Origin: Spirilliplanes yamanashiensis
GTDB taxonomy: Bacteria > Actinomycetota > Actinomycetes > Mycobacteriales > Micromonosporaceae
NCBI RefSeq assembly: GCF_016863475.1
Contig: NZ_BOOY01000036.1
Coordinates: 1-64,000 of the forward strand
DNA: 64,000 nt
Direction of reading: 5' to 3'
Under the pieces are notes generated by a model. The model was not told where the DNA came from, ran no database searches, and saw nothing but the letters and a program-made list of their open reading frames with translations. A program made the translations under genes and the position numbers. Numbering within the stretch: position 1 is the first letter of the stretch; the number at the start of each line of letters is the position of its first letter. Positions 15,726-25,245 of the stretch are shown one piece after another.

Positions 15726-16889
15726 ATGCGCCGCTCGACGCTGCCCTTGACCCGCCGCACGCTTCTGCGTGGCACCGCCGCCGCGTCGCTGGCCACCGCG
15801 CTGGCCGCCTGCGGCACGAAGGGCGCGAAACAGACCGAGGCCAGCTGCGTCAGCGAGGACGTGTCCGGCGCGGAGAAGACCCTCCAGTTCTCCAACTGGA
15901 CGCAGTACATCGACGTCGACGGCGACGCCCGGCCGACGCTCGCGGCGTTCCAGCAGCAGACCGGCATCACGGTGACCTACACCGAGGACATCAACGACAA
16001 CAACCAGTTCTTCGGCAAGATCCAGCAGCAGCTCAGCGCGTGCCAGCCCACCGGCCGCGACGTGATCGTGCTGACCGACTGGCTCGTCGGCCGGCTGGTG
16101 CAGCTCGGCTGGGTGCAGAAGCTCGACCTGGCGAAGATGCCGAACGTGCAGGCCAACCTGCTGCCGTCGCTCAAGGGCCGCTCCGTCGACCCGCAGAACG
16201 ACCACGCCGTGCCGTGGCAGGGCGGCCTGGCCGCGATCGCGTACAACGCGGGCGCGACCAAGGAGGTCCGCACGATCGACGAGCTGCTCACCCGCGCCGA
16301 CCTCAAGGGCCGGGTCACGCTGCTCGCCGAGATGCGCGACACGATGGGCCTGATCATGCAGTCCAACGGCCACGACCCGTCGAACTTCACCGCGGCGCAG
16401 TTCGACGACGCGCTGGCCAAGCTCAAGCGGGCCGTCGACGCCGGGCAGATCCGCAAGTTCACCGGCAACGAGTACACGACCGACCTGGAGCGCGGCGACA
16501 TCGCGGCGTGCCTGGCCTGGTCGGGCGACGTGCTCCAGCTCAGCGCGGAGAACGACCGGATCCGGTTCGTGGCGCCCGACTCCGGCGCGATCCTGTTCAG
16601 CGACGACGCCCTGGTGCCGAACCGCGCCGGGCACAAGGCGAACGCCGAGCAGCTGCTGAACTACTACTACCAGCCGGAGGTGGCGGCCAAGGTCGCCGCC
16701 GAGGTCAACTACATCTGCCCGGTCGTCGGCGCGCAGGAGGCCATGACGAAGATCGACCCCGAGCTGGCCGAGAACCCGCTCATCTTCCCGACGCCGGAAC
16801 TGCTCGGCAACGCCAAGGACTTCATGGTGCTCGACGAGGCGGCCTCGAGGGAGTACGAGCGCAAGTTCCAGACGGTCATCGGGGCATGA
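15726..16889 (+). CDS. potD: Polyamine-type ABC transporter substrate-binding lipoprotein
   Basis: 387 residues. The export signal combines a twin-arginine motif (TRRTLLRG, residues ~9-16) with a lipobox ending LAAC (Cys ~29). It is thus probably Tat-exported and lipid-anchored. The mature part has the PotD/PotF fold signature: LQFSNWTQYIDVD, ITVTYTEDINDNNQFFGKI, GRDVIVLTDWL and a long segment ending YYYQPEVAAKVAAEVNYICPV. It delivers spermidine, putrescine or a related amine to the PotB/PotC permease. The stop overlaps the next start as ATGA, giving a tightly coupled operon with potA, potB and potC. The substrate is by homology only. Confidence 0.88.
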   Translation: MRRSTLPLTRRTLLRGTAAASLATALAACGTKGAKQTEASCVSEDVSGAEKTLQFSNWTQYIDVDGDARPTLAAFQQQTGITVTYTEDINDNNQFFGKIQQQLSACQPTGRDVIVLTDWLVGRLVQLGWVQKLDLAKMPNVQANLLPSLKGRSVDPQNDHAVPWQGGLAAIAYNAGATKEVRTIDELLTRADLKGRVTLLAEMRDTMGLIMQSNGHDPSNFTAAQFDDALAKLKRAVDAGQIRKFTGNEYTTDLERGDIAACLAWSGDVLQLSAENDRIRFVAPDSGAILFSDDALVPNRAGHKANAEQLLNYYYQPEVAAKVAAEVNYICPVVGAQEAMTKIDPELAENPLIFPTPELLGNAKDFMVLDEAASREYERKFQTVIGA

Positions 16890-18019
16890 GCGACCTCGTC
16901 CTGCAGGGGCTCACCAAGCGGTTCGGTGAGTTCACCGCGGTCGACGCGCTCGACCTGACCGTCCCCGCGGGGTCGTTCTTCGCGCTGCTCGGGCCGTCCG
17001 GCTGCGGCAAGACGACGACGCTGCGGATGGCCGCCGGCCTGGAGGAGCCCACCGCCGGGCGGATCCTGCTCGGCGACCGCGACATCACCGGCCTGCGGCC
17101 GCACCAGCGCCCGGTCAACACCGTGTTCCAGAGCTACGCGCTGTTCCCGCACCTGGACGTCGCCGGCAACGTGGCGTTCGGCCTGCGCCGCCGCGGCGTG
17201 CGCGACCACGCCGCCGAGGTGGCGCGGATGCTGGAGCTGGTGCAGCTCGACGGGCTGGGCCGGCGGCGCCCGGCGCAGCTGTCCGGCGGCCAGCAGCAGC
17301 GGGTCGCGCTGGCCCGCGCCCTGGTCAACCGGCCGCAGGTGCTGCTGCTGGACGAGCCGCTCGGCGCCCTCGACCTGACGCTGACCCGCCGCATGCAGGT
17401 CGAGCTCAAGCGCATCCAGACCGAGGTCGGCATCACGTTCGTGCACGTCACCCACGACCAGGAGGAGGCCATGACGATGGCCGACACGGTCGCGGTGATG
17501 AACGCGGGCCGCATCGAGCAGCTGGGCCGCCCCGCCGAGCTGTACGAGTTCCCGCAGACGCCGTTCGTGGCGAACTTCCTCGGCCAGTCGAACCTGCTCG
17601 CCGCCGAGGTGGTCGAGCGCGGCGCCGGGTACGTCGCGGTCCGGGCGTACGACAACCGCTACTCGGTGCCCGCCGGCCGCTGCCGGGCCGCCGGCCCCGC
17701 CGCCTACCTGGGGGTACGCCCGGAGAAGGTGCACCTGGCCGAGGCGGCGGCGCAGGTCCCGGCCGGGCACGACAGCGTCGCCGGCGTGGTGACCGACTGG
17801 TCGTACGTGGGCGTCGGCAACCGCTACCTCGTGCGCGCCCCGTGGGGCACCGAGCTGGCCGTGTTCTCCCCGAACACCGGCGAGGGCTACTACCCGCCGC
17901 TCGGCGGCGAGGTCGTCGTCCACTGGGACCCGGCGCACGCGTTCCTGCTCGACCGGGAGCCGGGCGCCGGGGACGCCACCACCCCCGTCGCGCCGGAGCC
18001 GACCGGGGTGCCGGCGTGA
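16886..18019 (+). CDS. potA: Polyamine-type ABC transporter ATP-binding protein
   Basis: 377 residues. Walker A GPSGCGKTT is at 36-44, the Q-loop at FQSY (81-84), the signature LSGGQQQR at 132-139, Walker B VLLLDE at 152-157 and the H-loop in HVTHDQEEAMTMAD. A C-terminal TOBE domain (~residues 255-350) identifies the importer subclass that includes PotA. It hydrolyses ATP to drive uptake by PotB/PotC. It overlaps potD by 4 nt (ATGA) and potB by 4 nt (GTGA). The last ~20 residues are Pro/Ala-rich and nonconserved. Confidence 0.93.
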   Translation: MSDLVLQGLTKRFGEFTAVDALDLTVPAGSFFALLGPSGCGKTTTLRMAAGLEEPTAGRILLGDRDITGLRPHQRPVNTVFQSYALFPHLDVAGNVAFGLRRRGVRDHAAEVARMLELVQLDGLGRRRPAQLSGGQQQRVALARALVNRPQVLLLDEPLGALDLTLTRRMQVELKRIQTEVGITFVHVTHDQEEAMTMADTVAVMNAGRIEQLGRPAELYEFPQTPFVANFLGQSNLLAAEVVERGAGYVAVRAYDNRYSVPAGRCRAAGPAAYLGVRPEKVHLAEAAAQVPAGHDSVAGVVTDWSYVGVGNRYLVRAPWGTELAVFSPNTGEGYYPPLGGEVVVHWDPAHAFLLDREPGAGDATTPVAPEPTGVPA

Positions 18020-18891
18020 CGGTGACGGCGGCGGCCCGGCCCGCCCGCGCGGCCCGGCGCACCCCGTACCTGCTGATCCTGCCCGGCCTGCTCTGGCTGG
18101 CGGTCTTCTTCGCCGTCCCGGTGGTGCAGCTCGGCGCAACCAGCCTGTACGACCCGAACGGCTCGCTGACCGACGGCTACGCGATGACGTGGTCGTTCGG
18201 CAACTACGCGACCGCGCTGGCGGCGTACTGGCCGCAGTTCCTGCGCTCGCTGCTGTACGCCGGGCTGGCCACCGCGATCTGCCTGGCGCTGGGCTACCCG
18301 CTGGCGTTCGTCATCGCCCAGCGCGCCGGCCGCTGGCGCAACCTGCTGCTGATCCTCGTCGTGGCGCCGTTCTTCACCAGCTTCCTGGTGCGCACCCTGG
18401 CCTGGAAGGCGATCCTCGCCGACACCGGCTGGCTCGCCGGGCTGCTGCGCGACCTGCACCTGCTCGCCCCCGACGGCCGGCTGCTCGCCACGCCGTTCGC
18501 GGTGGTGATGGGCCTGGTCTACAACTTCCTGCCGTTCATGGTGCTGCCGCTGTACGCCAGCCTCCAGCGCCTCGACGGGCGCCTGCTGGAGGCCGCCGCG
18601 GACCTGTACGCGAGCCCGCTGCGCACGTTCCGGCACGTCACGCTGCCGCTGTCCATGCCGGGGGTGGTGGCGGGCACGCTGCTGACGTTCATCCCGGCGG
18701 TCGGCGACTACATCAACGCCGCGCTGCTCGGCACCGTGCGCACCTCGATGATCGGCAACGTGATCGACTCGGCGTTCCTCGTCCGGCTCGACTACCCGCA
18801 GGCGGCCGCGCTGTCGTTCCTGCTGATGGCGGCGATCCTGGTCCTGGTGACGGTGTACGTGCGCCGAGCGGGGACGGACGAGCTGCTGTGA
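18016..18891 (+). CDS. potB: Polyamine-type ABC transporter permease PotB
   Basis: 291 residues with about six hydrophobic segments, beginning PYLLILPGLLWLAVFFAVPVV. The EAA coupling loop is EAAADLYASPLRTFRHVTLPLSMPGVVAG (~residues 194-222), which docks on PotA. The GTG start overlaps the potA stop. It forms the transmembrane heterodimer with PotC. Confidence 0.9.
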   Translation: MTVTAAARPARAARRTPYLLILPGLLWLAVFFAVPVVQLGATSLYDPNGSLTDGYAMTWSFGNYATALAAYWPQFLRSLLYAGLATAICLALGYPLAFVIAQRAGRWRNLLLILVVAPFFTSFLVRTLAWKAILADTGWLAGLLRDLHLLAPDGRLLATPFAVVMGLVYNFLPFMVLPLYASLQRLDGRLLEAAADLYASPLRTFRHVTLPLSMPGVVAGTLLTFIPAVGDYINAALLGTVRTSMIGNVIDSAFLVRLDYPQAAALSFLLMAAILVLVTVYVRRAGTDELL

Positions 18892-19649
18892 GGGGCTCGC
18901 GCGTCGTCGCCGGGCTGGTCCTGGCGTACCTGCTGCTGCCGGTCGCGGTGGTCGTCGGCCTGTCCTTCAACGCGCCGTCGAACCGGCTGTCCTACGACTT
19001 CGACCGGTTCACGCTGGCGAACTGGGCCGACCCGTGCGGCCCGGCCGGGCTGTGCGCGTCGGTGCTGCGCAGCGCCCAGATCGGACTGCTGGCCACCGTG
19101 CTGGCCACCGTCCTGGGCACGCTGCTGGCGTTCGGGCTGACCCGCCACCGGTTCCGCGGCCGCGGCCCGCTCAACGCCCTGGTGTTCCTGCCGATGGCCA
19201 CCCCCGAGGTGGTGCTGGGCTCGTCGCTGCTGGCGCTGTTCACGGCGGGCGCCGTGCCGCTCGGGTTCTGGACCGTGGTGATCGCGCACGTCATGTTCTG
19301 CGTGTCGTTCGTGGTCGTCGTGGTGAAGGCGCGGCTCGCGGGCATGGACCCGCGGCTGGAGGAGGCGGCCGCCGACCTGTACGCGTCGCCGTGGCACACG
19401 TTCCGCACCGTCACCCTGCCGCTGGCGATGCCGGGCATCGTGGCGGGCGCGCTGCTGGCGTTCTCGCTGTCCTTCGACGACTTCATCGTGTCCAACTTCA
19501 ATGCCGGAACCATGACGACGTTCCCCATGTTCGTCTGGGGCAGCGCCCAGCGCGGCATCCCGCCGCAGGTGAACGTGGTCGGCACCGCGATGTTCGCCGT
19601 CGCGGTGCTCGCTGTCGTGATCACAACATTCCGAAGAAGGGCACGCTAG
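18888..19649 (+). CDS. potC: Polyamine-type ABC transporter permease PotC
   Basis: 253 residues with six hydrophobic segments. It starts with a GTG overlapping the potB stop (GTGA). The EAA loop EEAAADLYASPWHTFRTVTLPLAMPGIVAG is followed by the PotC-typical LSFDDFIVSNFNAG segment. It is the second permease subunit of the transporter encoded from 15726. The region NWADPCGPAGLCASVLRS includes two cysteines in the first periplasmic loop, which could pair. Confidence 0.9.
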   Translation: MRGSRVVAGLVLAYLLLPVAVVVGLSFNAPSNRLSYDFDRFTLANWADPCGPAGLCASVLRSAQIGLLATVLATVLGTLLAFGLTRHRFRGRGPLNALVFLPMATPEVVLGSSLLALFTAGAVPLGFWTVVIAHVMFCVSFVVVVVKARLAGMDPRLEEAAADLYASPWHTFRTVTLPLAMPGIVAGALLAFSLSFDDFIVSNFNAGTMTTFPMFVWGSAQRGIPPQVNVVGTAMFAVAVLAVVITTFRRRAR

Positions 19650-19677
19650 GGGTCCTGCGCGCATCGCCGATGATCGC

Positions 19678-19683
19678 TACGCT
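19678..19683 (+). promoter_or_regulatory. -10 element of the 19691 gene
   Basis: TACGCT ends 7 nt before ATG 19691. It indicates an independent, leaderless transcript rather than simple read-through from potC. Confidence 0.45.
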
Positions 19684-19690
19684 GCGTCGC

Positions 19691-20173
19691 ATGTCGAAGC
19701 GGGTGATCCTGGTGATCCTGATGGCGGCGGCCCTGGTCGGCGCGGGCGGGGCGACGGCGATCGTGCTGGCGGGCTCGGACGAGCCCGCGGCCGGGTCGCC
19801 GGACTGCGTGGCGGCGCAGGAGCGCGCGGAGGCCCAGGTGCACACCGAGGCGTTCCCGCTGCCGGCCAAGCTGCAGCCGTTCGGCCGGTACGAGTCGATC
19901 CACTGGCAGGTCCGGGCCCCCGGCGCGTGCGGGCAGACCCCGGCGCCGGCCGGCAAGAAGTACCAGGCGGTCATCAAGCTGAAGCCCGCCGACGCGAAGC
20001 GCCTGGCCACCGAGTACGACTGGCTGGTCGCGGACGCGTTCGACTACGAGGGCATGTGGCCGGGCCTGACGCCGCTCGTGCCGCCGGGCGTCAAGTGGAC
20101 GAACTCGTGGCAGCTCGACGACGTGCTGCTCGACCCGCAGAAGGCCGTCGCCTACGCGTTCGTCACCGGCTGA
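19691..20173 (+). CDS. Signal-anchored hypothetical exported protein
   Basis: 160 residues. Residues ~5-27 form one hydrophobic signal/anchor segment (VILVILMAAALVGAGGATAIVLAG) after a basic start, so the rest should lie outside the membrane. The mature domain has two cysteines (in SPDCVAAQ and GACGQ), no known motif, and a conserved-looking aromatic end (YDWLVADAFDYEGMWPG, then WTNSWQLDDVLLDP). No lipobox is seen. The start is set by the -10 element 7 nt upstream. It follows potC by 41 bp and is convergent with the TPR-like gene. Function unknown. Confidence 0.72.
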   Translation: MSKRVILVILMAAALVGAGGATAIVLAGSDEPAAGSPDCVAAQERAEAQVHTEAFPLPAKLQPFGRYESIHWQVRAPGACGQTPAPAGKKYQAVIKLKPADAKRLATEYDWLVADAFDYEGMWPGLTPLVPPGVKWTNSWQLDDVLLDPQKAVAYAFVTG

Positions 20174-20188
20174 CGCCCCACCGACCTC

Positions 20189-21193
20189 TCAGCCCGCGGG
20201 CACCGGCTCCACGGCGTCCGCCACGCCCGGCGCGTGCTGGCGCAGCTCGGCCAGCACGGCGGCCTCCTCCTCGGCGGGCACCTCGTCCAGGGCCTCGCTC
20301 AGCAGCGGCAGGGCGGCCGCGTCGTCGAAGCGTTCCAGGGCGAGCGCCGCCGCCAGCACCCGTTCCAGCGCGCCGCGCTCCGGCTGGGCGGCGATCCGCA
20401 GCAGCGGGCACTGCAGCGCGTGGTCGTGCTCGCGCAGCCGGGACGACCACAGCAGCGCCCGGTGCAGCGGCAGGTACCGGCCGACCCGGCCGGCCACGCC
20501 CAGCACGGCGTCCTGCTCGCCGGGCAGCTCCCACAGCGCCTCCAGCACCTGGTCGCCGAACTCCACCGGCGCCTCGCGGGCCGCGTAGAGCAGGGTGCGG
20601 CGCTGCGCGGCGGGCACCCGCGCCACCGCCTCGGCGAGGCCGCCGCCGTCCGCGGCGAGCGCCTCGGCCATCTCGGCCACCGTCAGCGGCACCGTGCCGG
20701 CGGCGAGGCAGGCCCGCAGCCGGTCCGCGGCCTCCCGGTGCCGGCCCAGCGCGAACAGGCTCTTGATCTCGATCTCGGCGAGCTGGTCGCGCCGGGCCTG
20801 CTCGCTCGCCGGCAGCCGCTGCGCGCACTCCACGACCGCCGCCCAGTCGCCCTCGGCGAAGCGCAGCCGCGCCTCCCAGGCGTCGGCGTCGTGCGCGGAC
20901 GCGGTGGCGGCGCGCAGCTCGTCCAGCGTCCGGTTCGCCTCGGCCAGCTCGCCGAGCGGGATCAGCGAGTGCAGCAGCGTCTTCAGCGCCGCGTCCTGCA
21001 CGGCGCCGCCGGTGCCGGCGTCGAGCACGTCGCGGCACAGCTGCCGGGCGGCGGCGAAGTCACCGGCCTCGATGGACGTGCGGGCCCGGGCCAGCGCCGC
21101 GGTGGCGTCGGCGGTGGCGTCGGCGGTGGCCTCCGCGGTGGCGTCGGCGGTCGGGTCGGCGGTGGTGGCGTCGGCGGCGTCAGATCGGCTCAC
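20189..21193 (-). CDS. TPR-like helical-repeat protein with TADA repeat N-terminus
   Basis: 334 residues. The first ~35 residues are repeats of T-A-D-A/T-A-E-A encoded by a 12-bp unit. After them come paired amphipathic helices with TPR-like spacing: ALARARTSIEAGDFAAARQLCRDVL, then ADAWEARLRFAEGDWAAVVECAQRL and KSLFALGRHREAADRLRACL. It is probably a cytosolic protein-protein interaction scaffold; no catalytic motif is visible. The GTG start lies 3 nt after a 26-bp element that is repeated before the next gene upstream. It lies 28 bp downstream of the glycosyltransferase-like gene on the same strand. Confidence 0.7.
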   Translation of the reverse strand: MSRSDAADATTADPTADATAEATADATADATAALARARTSIEAGDFAAARQLCRDVLDAGTGGAVQDAALKTLLHSLIPLGELAEANRTLDELRAATASAHDADAWEARLRFAEGDWAAVVECAQRLPASEQARRDQLAEIEIKSLFALGRHREAADRLRACLAAGTVPLTVAEMAEALAADGGGLAEAVARVPAAQRRTLLYAAREAPVEFGDQVLEALWELPGEQDAVLGVAGRVGRYLPLHRALLWSSRLREHDHALQCPLLRIAAQPERGALERVLAAALALERFDDAAALPLLSEALDEVPAEEEAAVLAELRQHAPGVADAVEPVPAG

Positions 21194-21195
21194 GA

Positions 21196-21221
21196 CCGGC
21201 TGTTCGGCACAACCGGCCCGC
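21196..21221. repeat. 26-bp direct repeat, copy A
   Basis: Identical to 21967-21992. With the following bases the match extends to about 34-35 bp with two mismatches. It sits between the TPR-like gene start and the stop of the gene at 21221-21964. Confidence 0.8.
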
Positions 21222-21964
21222 TACTGAGCGGCAACCCCGGAAACACCCCGGGTCAGCTTGCGCACCCGCTCCACGTCGGCGAGCAGCTGCCCCTCCGCGT
21301 ACGCGCGGTAGGCCACCCGGCTCGGGTCGTGCCGGCCGGCCTCGTCGACGTGCTCGTGGCTCGCGGCGGTCAGCCGCTCCACCACGACGTCCCCGACGTA
21401 GCGCAGGCAGCCGGCGGCCGTGCCCAGGTCGCGCCAGAACGTGCCCGCGTACGGCAGGCACACCCCCGGCGGCACCAGGAAGCCCAGCTCGCGGGCGACG
21501 TCCGCGGTCACCGCGATCTGGGTGGGCAGCGCCGCGCCCTCCACCAGGTCCTCGGCGAACACCAGCCCGCCGTCCAGGGCGTGCAGCTCGTCGAGGAACC
21601 GGCGGTCCCAGCCGGGCGTGCGCGGCCGGTGGTCGTCGCCCAGGTAGCCGACCGCCCACGGCCCGAGTCCGTCGAGGACGGCGGCGACGCCCCGGTTGAG
21701 CGCCTCCTCCGGCGTGCTGCTCGCGGTGCGCAGCACGCCGACGCCGCGCTCGGCCACCTCGGCCCAGTAGGCGTCGGTGGCCTCGCTCGCGGCGGCGGGC
21801 TCCACGTCGAGCGCCACGCCGTAGTCGGCGGCGCGCGGGTCGCTGTCGTCCACGGCGAACACCAGCACCGTCTTCGCGGCGCACGTGTCGGCGAACTCGG
21901 CGGCCAGGTCCCGGGCGTGGTCGGGGCGGTTCCGGCTGGGGACGACGACGGCGAGATCGGTCAT
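21221..21964 (-). CDS. Glycosyltransferase-like (GT-A fold) protein
   Basis: 247 residues. The start TDLAVVVPSRNRPDHARDLA is the N-terminal beta-strand and loop of GT2-like nucleotide-sugar enzymes. An aspartate-rich VFAVDDSDP follows, and a DxD-like GYLGDDHRPRTPGWDRRFLDEL lies near residue 100. Only the GT-A nucleotide-binding half is clear; the acceptor side ends without a membrane segment. Such proteins occur near tail or sugar-modification genes, but no partner is evident here. The gene is bracketed by the two copies of a 26-bp direct repeat. Family assignment is tentative. Confidence 0.65.
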   Translation of the reverse strand: MTDLAVVVPSRNRPDHARDLAAEFADTCAAKTVLVFAVDDSDPRAADYGVALDVEPAAASEATDAYWAEVAERGVGVLRTASSTPEEALNRGVAAVLDGLGPWAVGYLGDDHRPRTPGWDRRFLDELHALDGGLVFAEDLVEGAALPTQIAVTADVARELGFLVPPGVCLPYAGTFWRDLGTAAGCLRYVGDVVVERLTAASHEHVDEAGRHDPSRVAYRAYAEGQLLADVERVRKLTRGVSGVAAQ

Positions 21965-21966
21965 GC

Positions 21967-21992
21967 CCGGCTGTTCGGCACAACCGGCCCGC
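21967..21992. repeat. 26-bp direct repeat, copy B
   Basis: Identical to 21196-21221 and placed 2 nt before the start codon of the gene at 21221-21964, as copy A is placed 2 nt before the next gene's start. It could be a shared leader/regulatory element or a duplication footprint. Confidence 0.8.
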
Positions 21993-22002
21993 ACCTGAGC
22001 CG

Positions 22003-22377
22003 CTACCGGTCCAGCTCCGCCGTCTCCTCCGCCGTCAGCAGCCGGCTGCGGATCAGGAAGCGCACCCCCTCGGGCGCCTCCAGCGAGAAGCCGCTGCCGC
22101 GGCCCGGCACCACGTCCACCGTCAGGTGGGTGTGCTTCCAGGCCTCGAACTGCGACCGGCTCATCCAGAACGTGACCGGCTCGGCGACGCCGTCGATGCG
22201 CAGCTCCTCGAGCAGCACGTCCGACTGGCCCGTGCGGAACTCGCCCTCCGGGTAGCACATGGGCGCGCTGCCGTCGCAGCAGCCGCCGGACTGGTGGAAC
22301 ATGAGCGGGCCGTGCTGCCCCCGCAGCGACCGGATCAGCTCGGCCGCCGCGGGGGTCACCTCAACGCGGTTCACCAT
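22003..22377 (-). CDS. DUF779 family protein
   Basis: 124 residues. It contains the family's cysteine cluster MFHQSGGCCDGSAPMCYPEGEF (~residues 26-47) and FWMSRSQFEAWKHTHLTVDVVPGRG. DUF779 genes are typically found directly downstream of NAD-dependent aldehyde dehydrogenases of the AldA/ExaC type, as here (gap of 4 bp). The cysteines suggest a metal- or cofactor-related accessory role, but this is not established. It is the last gene of the unit that runs regulator, dehydrogenase, DUF779. Confidence 0.88.
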   Translation of the reverse strand: MVNRVEVTPAAAELIRSLRGQHGPLMFHQSGGCCDGSAPMCYPEGEFRTGQSDVLLEELRIDGVAEPVTFWMSRSQFEAWKHTHLTVDVVPGRGSGFSLEAPEGVRFLIRSRLLTAEETAELDR

Positions 22378-22381
22378 CGGC

Positions 22382-23905
22382 TTAGAAGAAGCCCATGGCC
22401 TTGGGCGAGTAGCTCACCAGCAGGTTCTTCGTCTGCTGGTAGTGGTCGAGCATCATCCGGTGGTTCTCCCGGCCGATGCCGGACTGCTTGTAGCCACCGA
22501 ACGCGGCGTGCGCCGGGTAGAGGTGGTAGCAGTTCGTCCAGACCCGGCCCGCCTTGATCTCCCGGCCCGCCCGGTACGCGGTGTTCATGTCGCGCGTCCA
22601 GACGCCGGCGCCCAGGCCGTACAGGGTGTCGTTGGCGATCTTGACGCCGTCGGCGAAGTCGGCGAACGGCACCACCGACACGACCGGCCCGAAGATCTCC
22701 TCCTGGAAGATCCGCATCGAGTTCGAGCCCTCGAAGATGGTCGGCTGCACGTAGTAGCCGCCCTCCAGGTCGCCGCCGAGCTCGGCGCGGGCGCCGCCGG
22801 TGAGGACCTTCGCGCCCTCCTCGCGCCCGATCGACAGGTACGACAGGATCTTCTCCAGCTGGTCGTTCGACGCCTGCGCGCCCATCGTCGTCTCGGTGTC
22901 CAGCGGGTTGCCCTGCCGGATGTTCTCCACCCGCTTGACGCCCGCGGCCAGGAAGTCCGAGTAGTGGCCCTGCTGGATCAGCGCCCGCGACGGGCAGGTG
23001 CACACCTCGCCCTGGTTCAGCGCGAACATCGCGAAGCCCTCGAGCGCCTTGTCGAAGTAGTCGTCGTCGGCGCGCGACACGTCGTCGAAGAACAGGTTCG
23101 GGCTCTTGCCACCCAGCTCCAGCGTCACCGGGATGATGTTCTCGCTGGCGTACTGCATGATCAGCCGGCCCGTCGTGGTCTCACCGGTGAACGCCACCTT
23201 CGCCACCCGGTTCGAGCTGGCCAGCGGCTTGCCGGCCTCCACGCCGAAGCCGTTGACGATGTTCAGCACGCCCGGCGGCAGCAGGTCCGCCACCAGCGAC
23301 AGCCACAGGTGGATCGACGCCGGGGTCTGCTCGGCCGGCTTCAGCACGACCGCGTTGCCGGCCGCGAGGGCGGGCGCCAGCTTCCACGTCGCCATCAGGA
23401 TCGGGAAGTTCCACGGGATGATCTGCGCGACCACGCCCAGCGGCTCGTGGAAGTGGTACGCGACGGTGTCGTCGTCCAGCTCGCCCAGGCCGCCCTCCTG
23501 CGCCCGGATCGCGCCGGCGAAGTACCGGAAGTGGTCGATCGCCAGCGGGATGTCCGCCGCCAGCGTCTCCCGGACCGCCTTGCCGTTCTCCCACGCCTCG
23601 GCGACGGCGAGCTTCTCGAGGTTCGCCTCCATCCGGTCGGCGATCTTGTTCAGGATGTTCGCCCGCGTCGCCACGGACGTCTTCCCCCACGCCTCGGCGG
23701 CGCCGTGCGCGGCGTCCAGCGCCTTCTCCACGTCCTCCGCCGTGCCGCGGGCCACCTCGCAGAACGGGCGGCCGTTGACCGGCGACGGATTCTCGAAGTA
23801 CTGGCCGCGGGCCGGGGGCACGTACTCGCCGCCGATGTAGTGGTCGTACCGGGTCTCGTAGGAGACGATGCTGCCGTCGGAACCGGGCGGCGCGTACACG
23901 GTCAT
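22382..23905 (-). CDS. NAD-dependent aldehyde dehydrogenase (acetaldehyde type)
   Basis: 507 residues. It oxidises an aldehyde, probably acetaldehyde or a short-chain aldehyde, to the acid. Visible are [23 protein letters not shown] (cofactor entry), KPAEQTP, the general-base glutamate in [10 protein letters not shown], the catalytic cysteine in [11 protein letters not shown] and the [10 protein letters not shown] segment. The doubled cysteine CTC is characteristic of the ExaC/AldB-like subgroup found with DUF779. The ATG has an upstream GGAGG. It follows a GAF-domain regulator on the same strand by 38 bp, which probably senses an aldehyde- or alcohol-related signal. Confidence 0.93.
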   Translation of the reverse strand: MTVYAPPGSDGSIVSYETRYDHYIGGEYVPPARGQYFENPSPVNGRPFCEVARGTAEDVEKALDAAHGAAEAWGKTSVATRANILNKIADRMEANLEKLAVAEAWENGKAVRETLAADIPLAIDHFRYFAGAIRAQEGGLGELDDDTVAYHFHEPLGVVAQIIPWNFPILMATWKLAPALAAGNAVVLKPAEQTPASIHLWLSLVADLLPPGVLNIVNGFGVEAGKPLASSNRVAKVAFTGETTTGRLIMQYASENIIPVTLELGGKSPNLFFDDVSRADDDYFDKALEGFAMFALNQGEVCTCPSRALIQQGHYSDFLAAGVKRVENIRQGNPLDTETTMGAQASNDQLEKILSYLSIGREEGAKVLTGGARAELGGDLEGGYYVQPTIFEGSNSMRIFQEEIFGPVVSVVPFADFADGVKIANDTLYGLGAGVWTRDMNTAYRAGREIKAGRVWTNCYHLYPAHAAFGGYKQSGIGRENHRMMLDHYQQTKNLLVSYSPKAMGFF

Positions 23906-23943
23906 GGAGAGCCTCCGTACCTCGTTGTCGGGTACGGCGGACG

Positions 23944-25224
23944 CTAATGACGCGGACGTTGCAGCCCCGTTGCAAGTCCGTACTCGGCGTTGAGCTGGTT
24001 GACGCGGTGGGCGGCGATCGGGCGGCGGGGGGAGTTCGCCGGCAGCAGGGACGTGTAGGCCTGCCACATCTCCAGGTCGTCGGCGCCCCACTCCGCGCGC
24101 AGCCACGTCTGCATCAGCCGCGGGTCGCGGCTCGCCAGGACCGCGGCGCGCAGCTGGCCGTCGAGCAGCCGGCGCCGTCGCGCGACGCCGGGTGCGTCGG
24201 AGCCGGGCAGCAGGGGCCCCGGGTACGCGGCCAGCGCGGCGGCCGCCCGCCCGTTCTCCAGGTGCCGCTGCACCGTCGTCACGTCCGACTCGACGCGGAC
24301 CCGCAGCCGGTACGGGCGCGAGTCGAGCAGCGCGTCGGTGAGCACCCGGCGCAGCCGGGACAGCTCCGCGCGCACCGTCACCGGGTTGACGTCGTCGCCG
24401 TACAGGTCGATGCCGAGCTGGTCGCCGGTGCGGCCCTCCGGCTGGGCGAGCAGCAGGAACAGCAGCTCGGAGTGCCGTCGGCCCAGCCGGATCGGGCGGC
24501 CGTCGACCGTCAGCACCGCCTCGTCGCGGCCGAGCAGGGTGGCGTGGGCGGTGGCCCGGGCGGGGGCGGGGTGCGCCGCCAGGTACGCCTCGGCGGCCAG
24601 CGCGGTCGCCTGCACCAGCGCCAGGCTGTGCGGGTTGGCCAGGTGGTCGCCGCCGGTCACGTCGATCGCGCCGAGCAGCAGCCCGGTCGCCGGGTCGTGG
24701 ATCGGGGCGGCCGCGCACGTGTACCGCTGCACCGGCCGGCTGAAGTGCTCGGTGGCGAAGATCTGCAGCGGGTGGTCGACGGCCAGCGCGGTGCCGGGCG
24801 CGTTGGTGCCCGCGTGCTCCTCGTCCCAGCGGGCGCCCGGCACGAAGTTCATGCCCTCGGCGGCCCGGCGCACGGACGCGTGCCCCTCCACCCACAGCAG
24901 CCGGCCCGCGGCGTCACACACGGCCATCATCTGCTCGCCGTCGTCGGCGATGCCGCCGAGCAGCTGCCGGAACAGCGGCAGCACCCGCGCCAGGGGGTGG
25001 GCGGCGCGGTAGGCGTCCAGCTCGTCGTCGCTGAGCTCGATGGGGGCGCACCGGTCGGGGCTGACGAGCGCGCCCGCGGACCGGCGCCAGGAGTCCTCGA
25101 CCACGCTGCGGACCTGGCCGGCGGTGCGGTCACCGGTCAGGAACCGTTCGTGGGCCCGCCGTACCTGCGTGCTGCGCTCGGCCGGGTCGGTGCCGAGGGC
25201 GAGGGCCAGCCACGGGTTGGACAT
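23944..25224 (-). CDS. GAF-domain regulator with C-terminal winged-helix/SARP-like domain
   Basis: 426 residues. The N-terminal helical region ([32 protein letters not shown]) and the GAF-type domain (~residues 85-225, [26 protein letters not shown]) resemble AcoR-type sensors of acetoin/alcohol catabolism. There is no sigma-54 AAA+ domain. The C-terminus has an OmpR/SARP-like winged helix instead ([32 protein letters not shown], then [16 protein letters not shown]). This form is common next to actinobacterial aldehyde dehydrogenases. ATG 25224 follows GAGGAGG. It heads the transcription unit with the dehydrogenase and DUF779, so autoregulation is likely. Confidence 0.82.
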   Translation of the reverse strand: MSNPWLALALGTDPAERSTQVRRAHERFLTGDRTAGQVRSVVEDSWRRSAGALVSPDRCAPIELSDDELDAYRAAHPLARVLPLFRQLLGGIADDGEQMMAVCDAAGRLLWVEGHASVRRAAEGMNFVPGARWDEEHAGTNAPGTALAVDHPLQIFATEHFSRPVQRYTCAAAPIHDPATGLLLGAIDVTGGDHLANPHSLALVQATALAAEAYLAAHPAPARATAHATLLGRDEAVLTVDGRPIRLGRRHSELLFLLLAQPEGRTGDQLGIDLYGDDVNPVTVRAELSRLRRVLTDALLDSRPYRLRVRVESDVTTVQRHLENGRAAAALAAYPGPLLPGSDAPGVARRRRLLDGQLRAAVLASRDPRLMQTWLRAEWGADDLEMWQAYTSLLPANSPRRPIAAHRVNQLNAEYGLATGLQRPRH

Positions 25225-25245
25225 CGGCGCCTCCTCGACCCCTAT

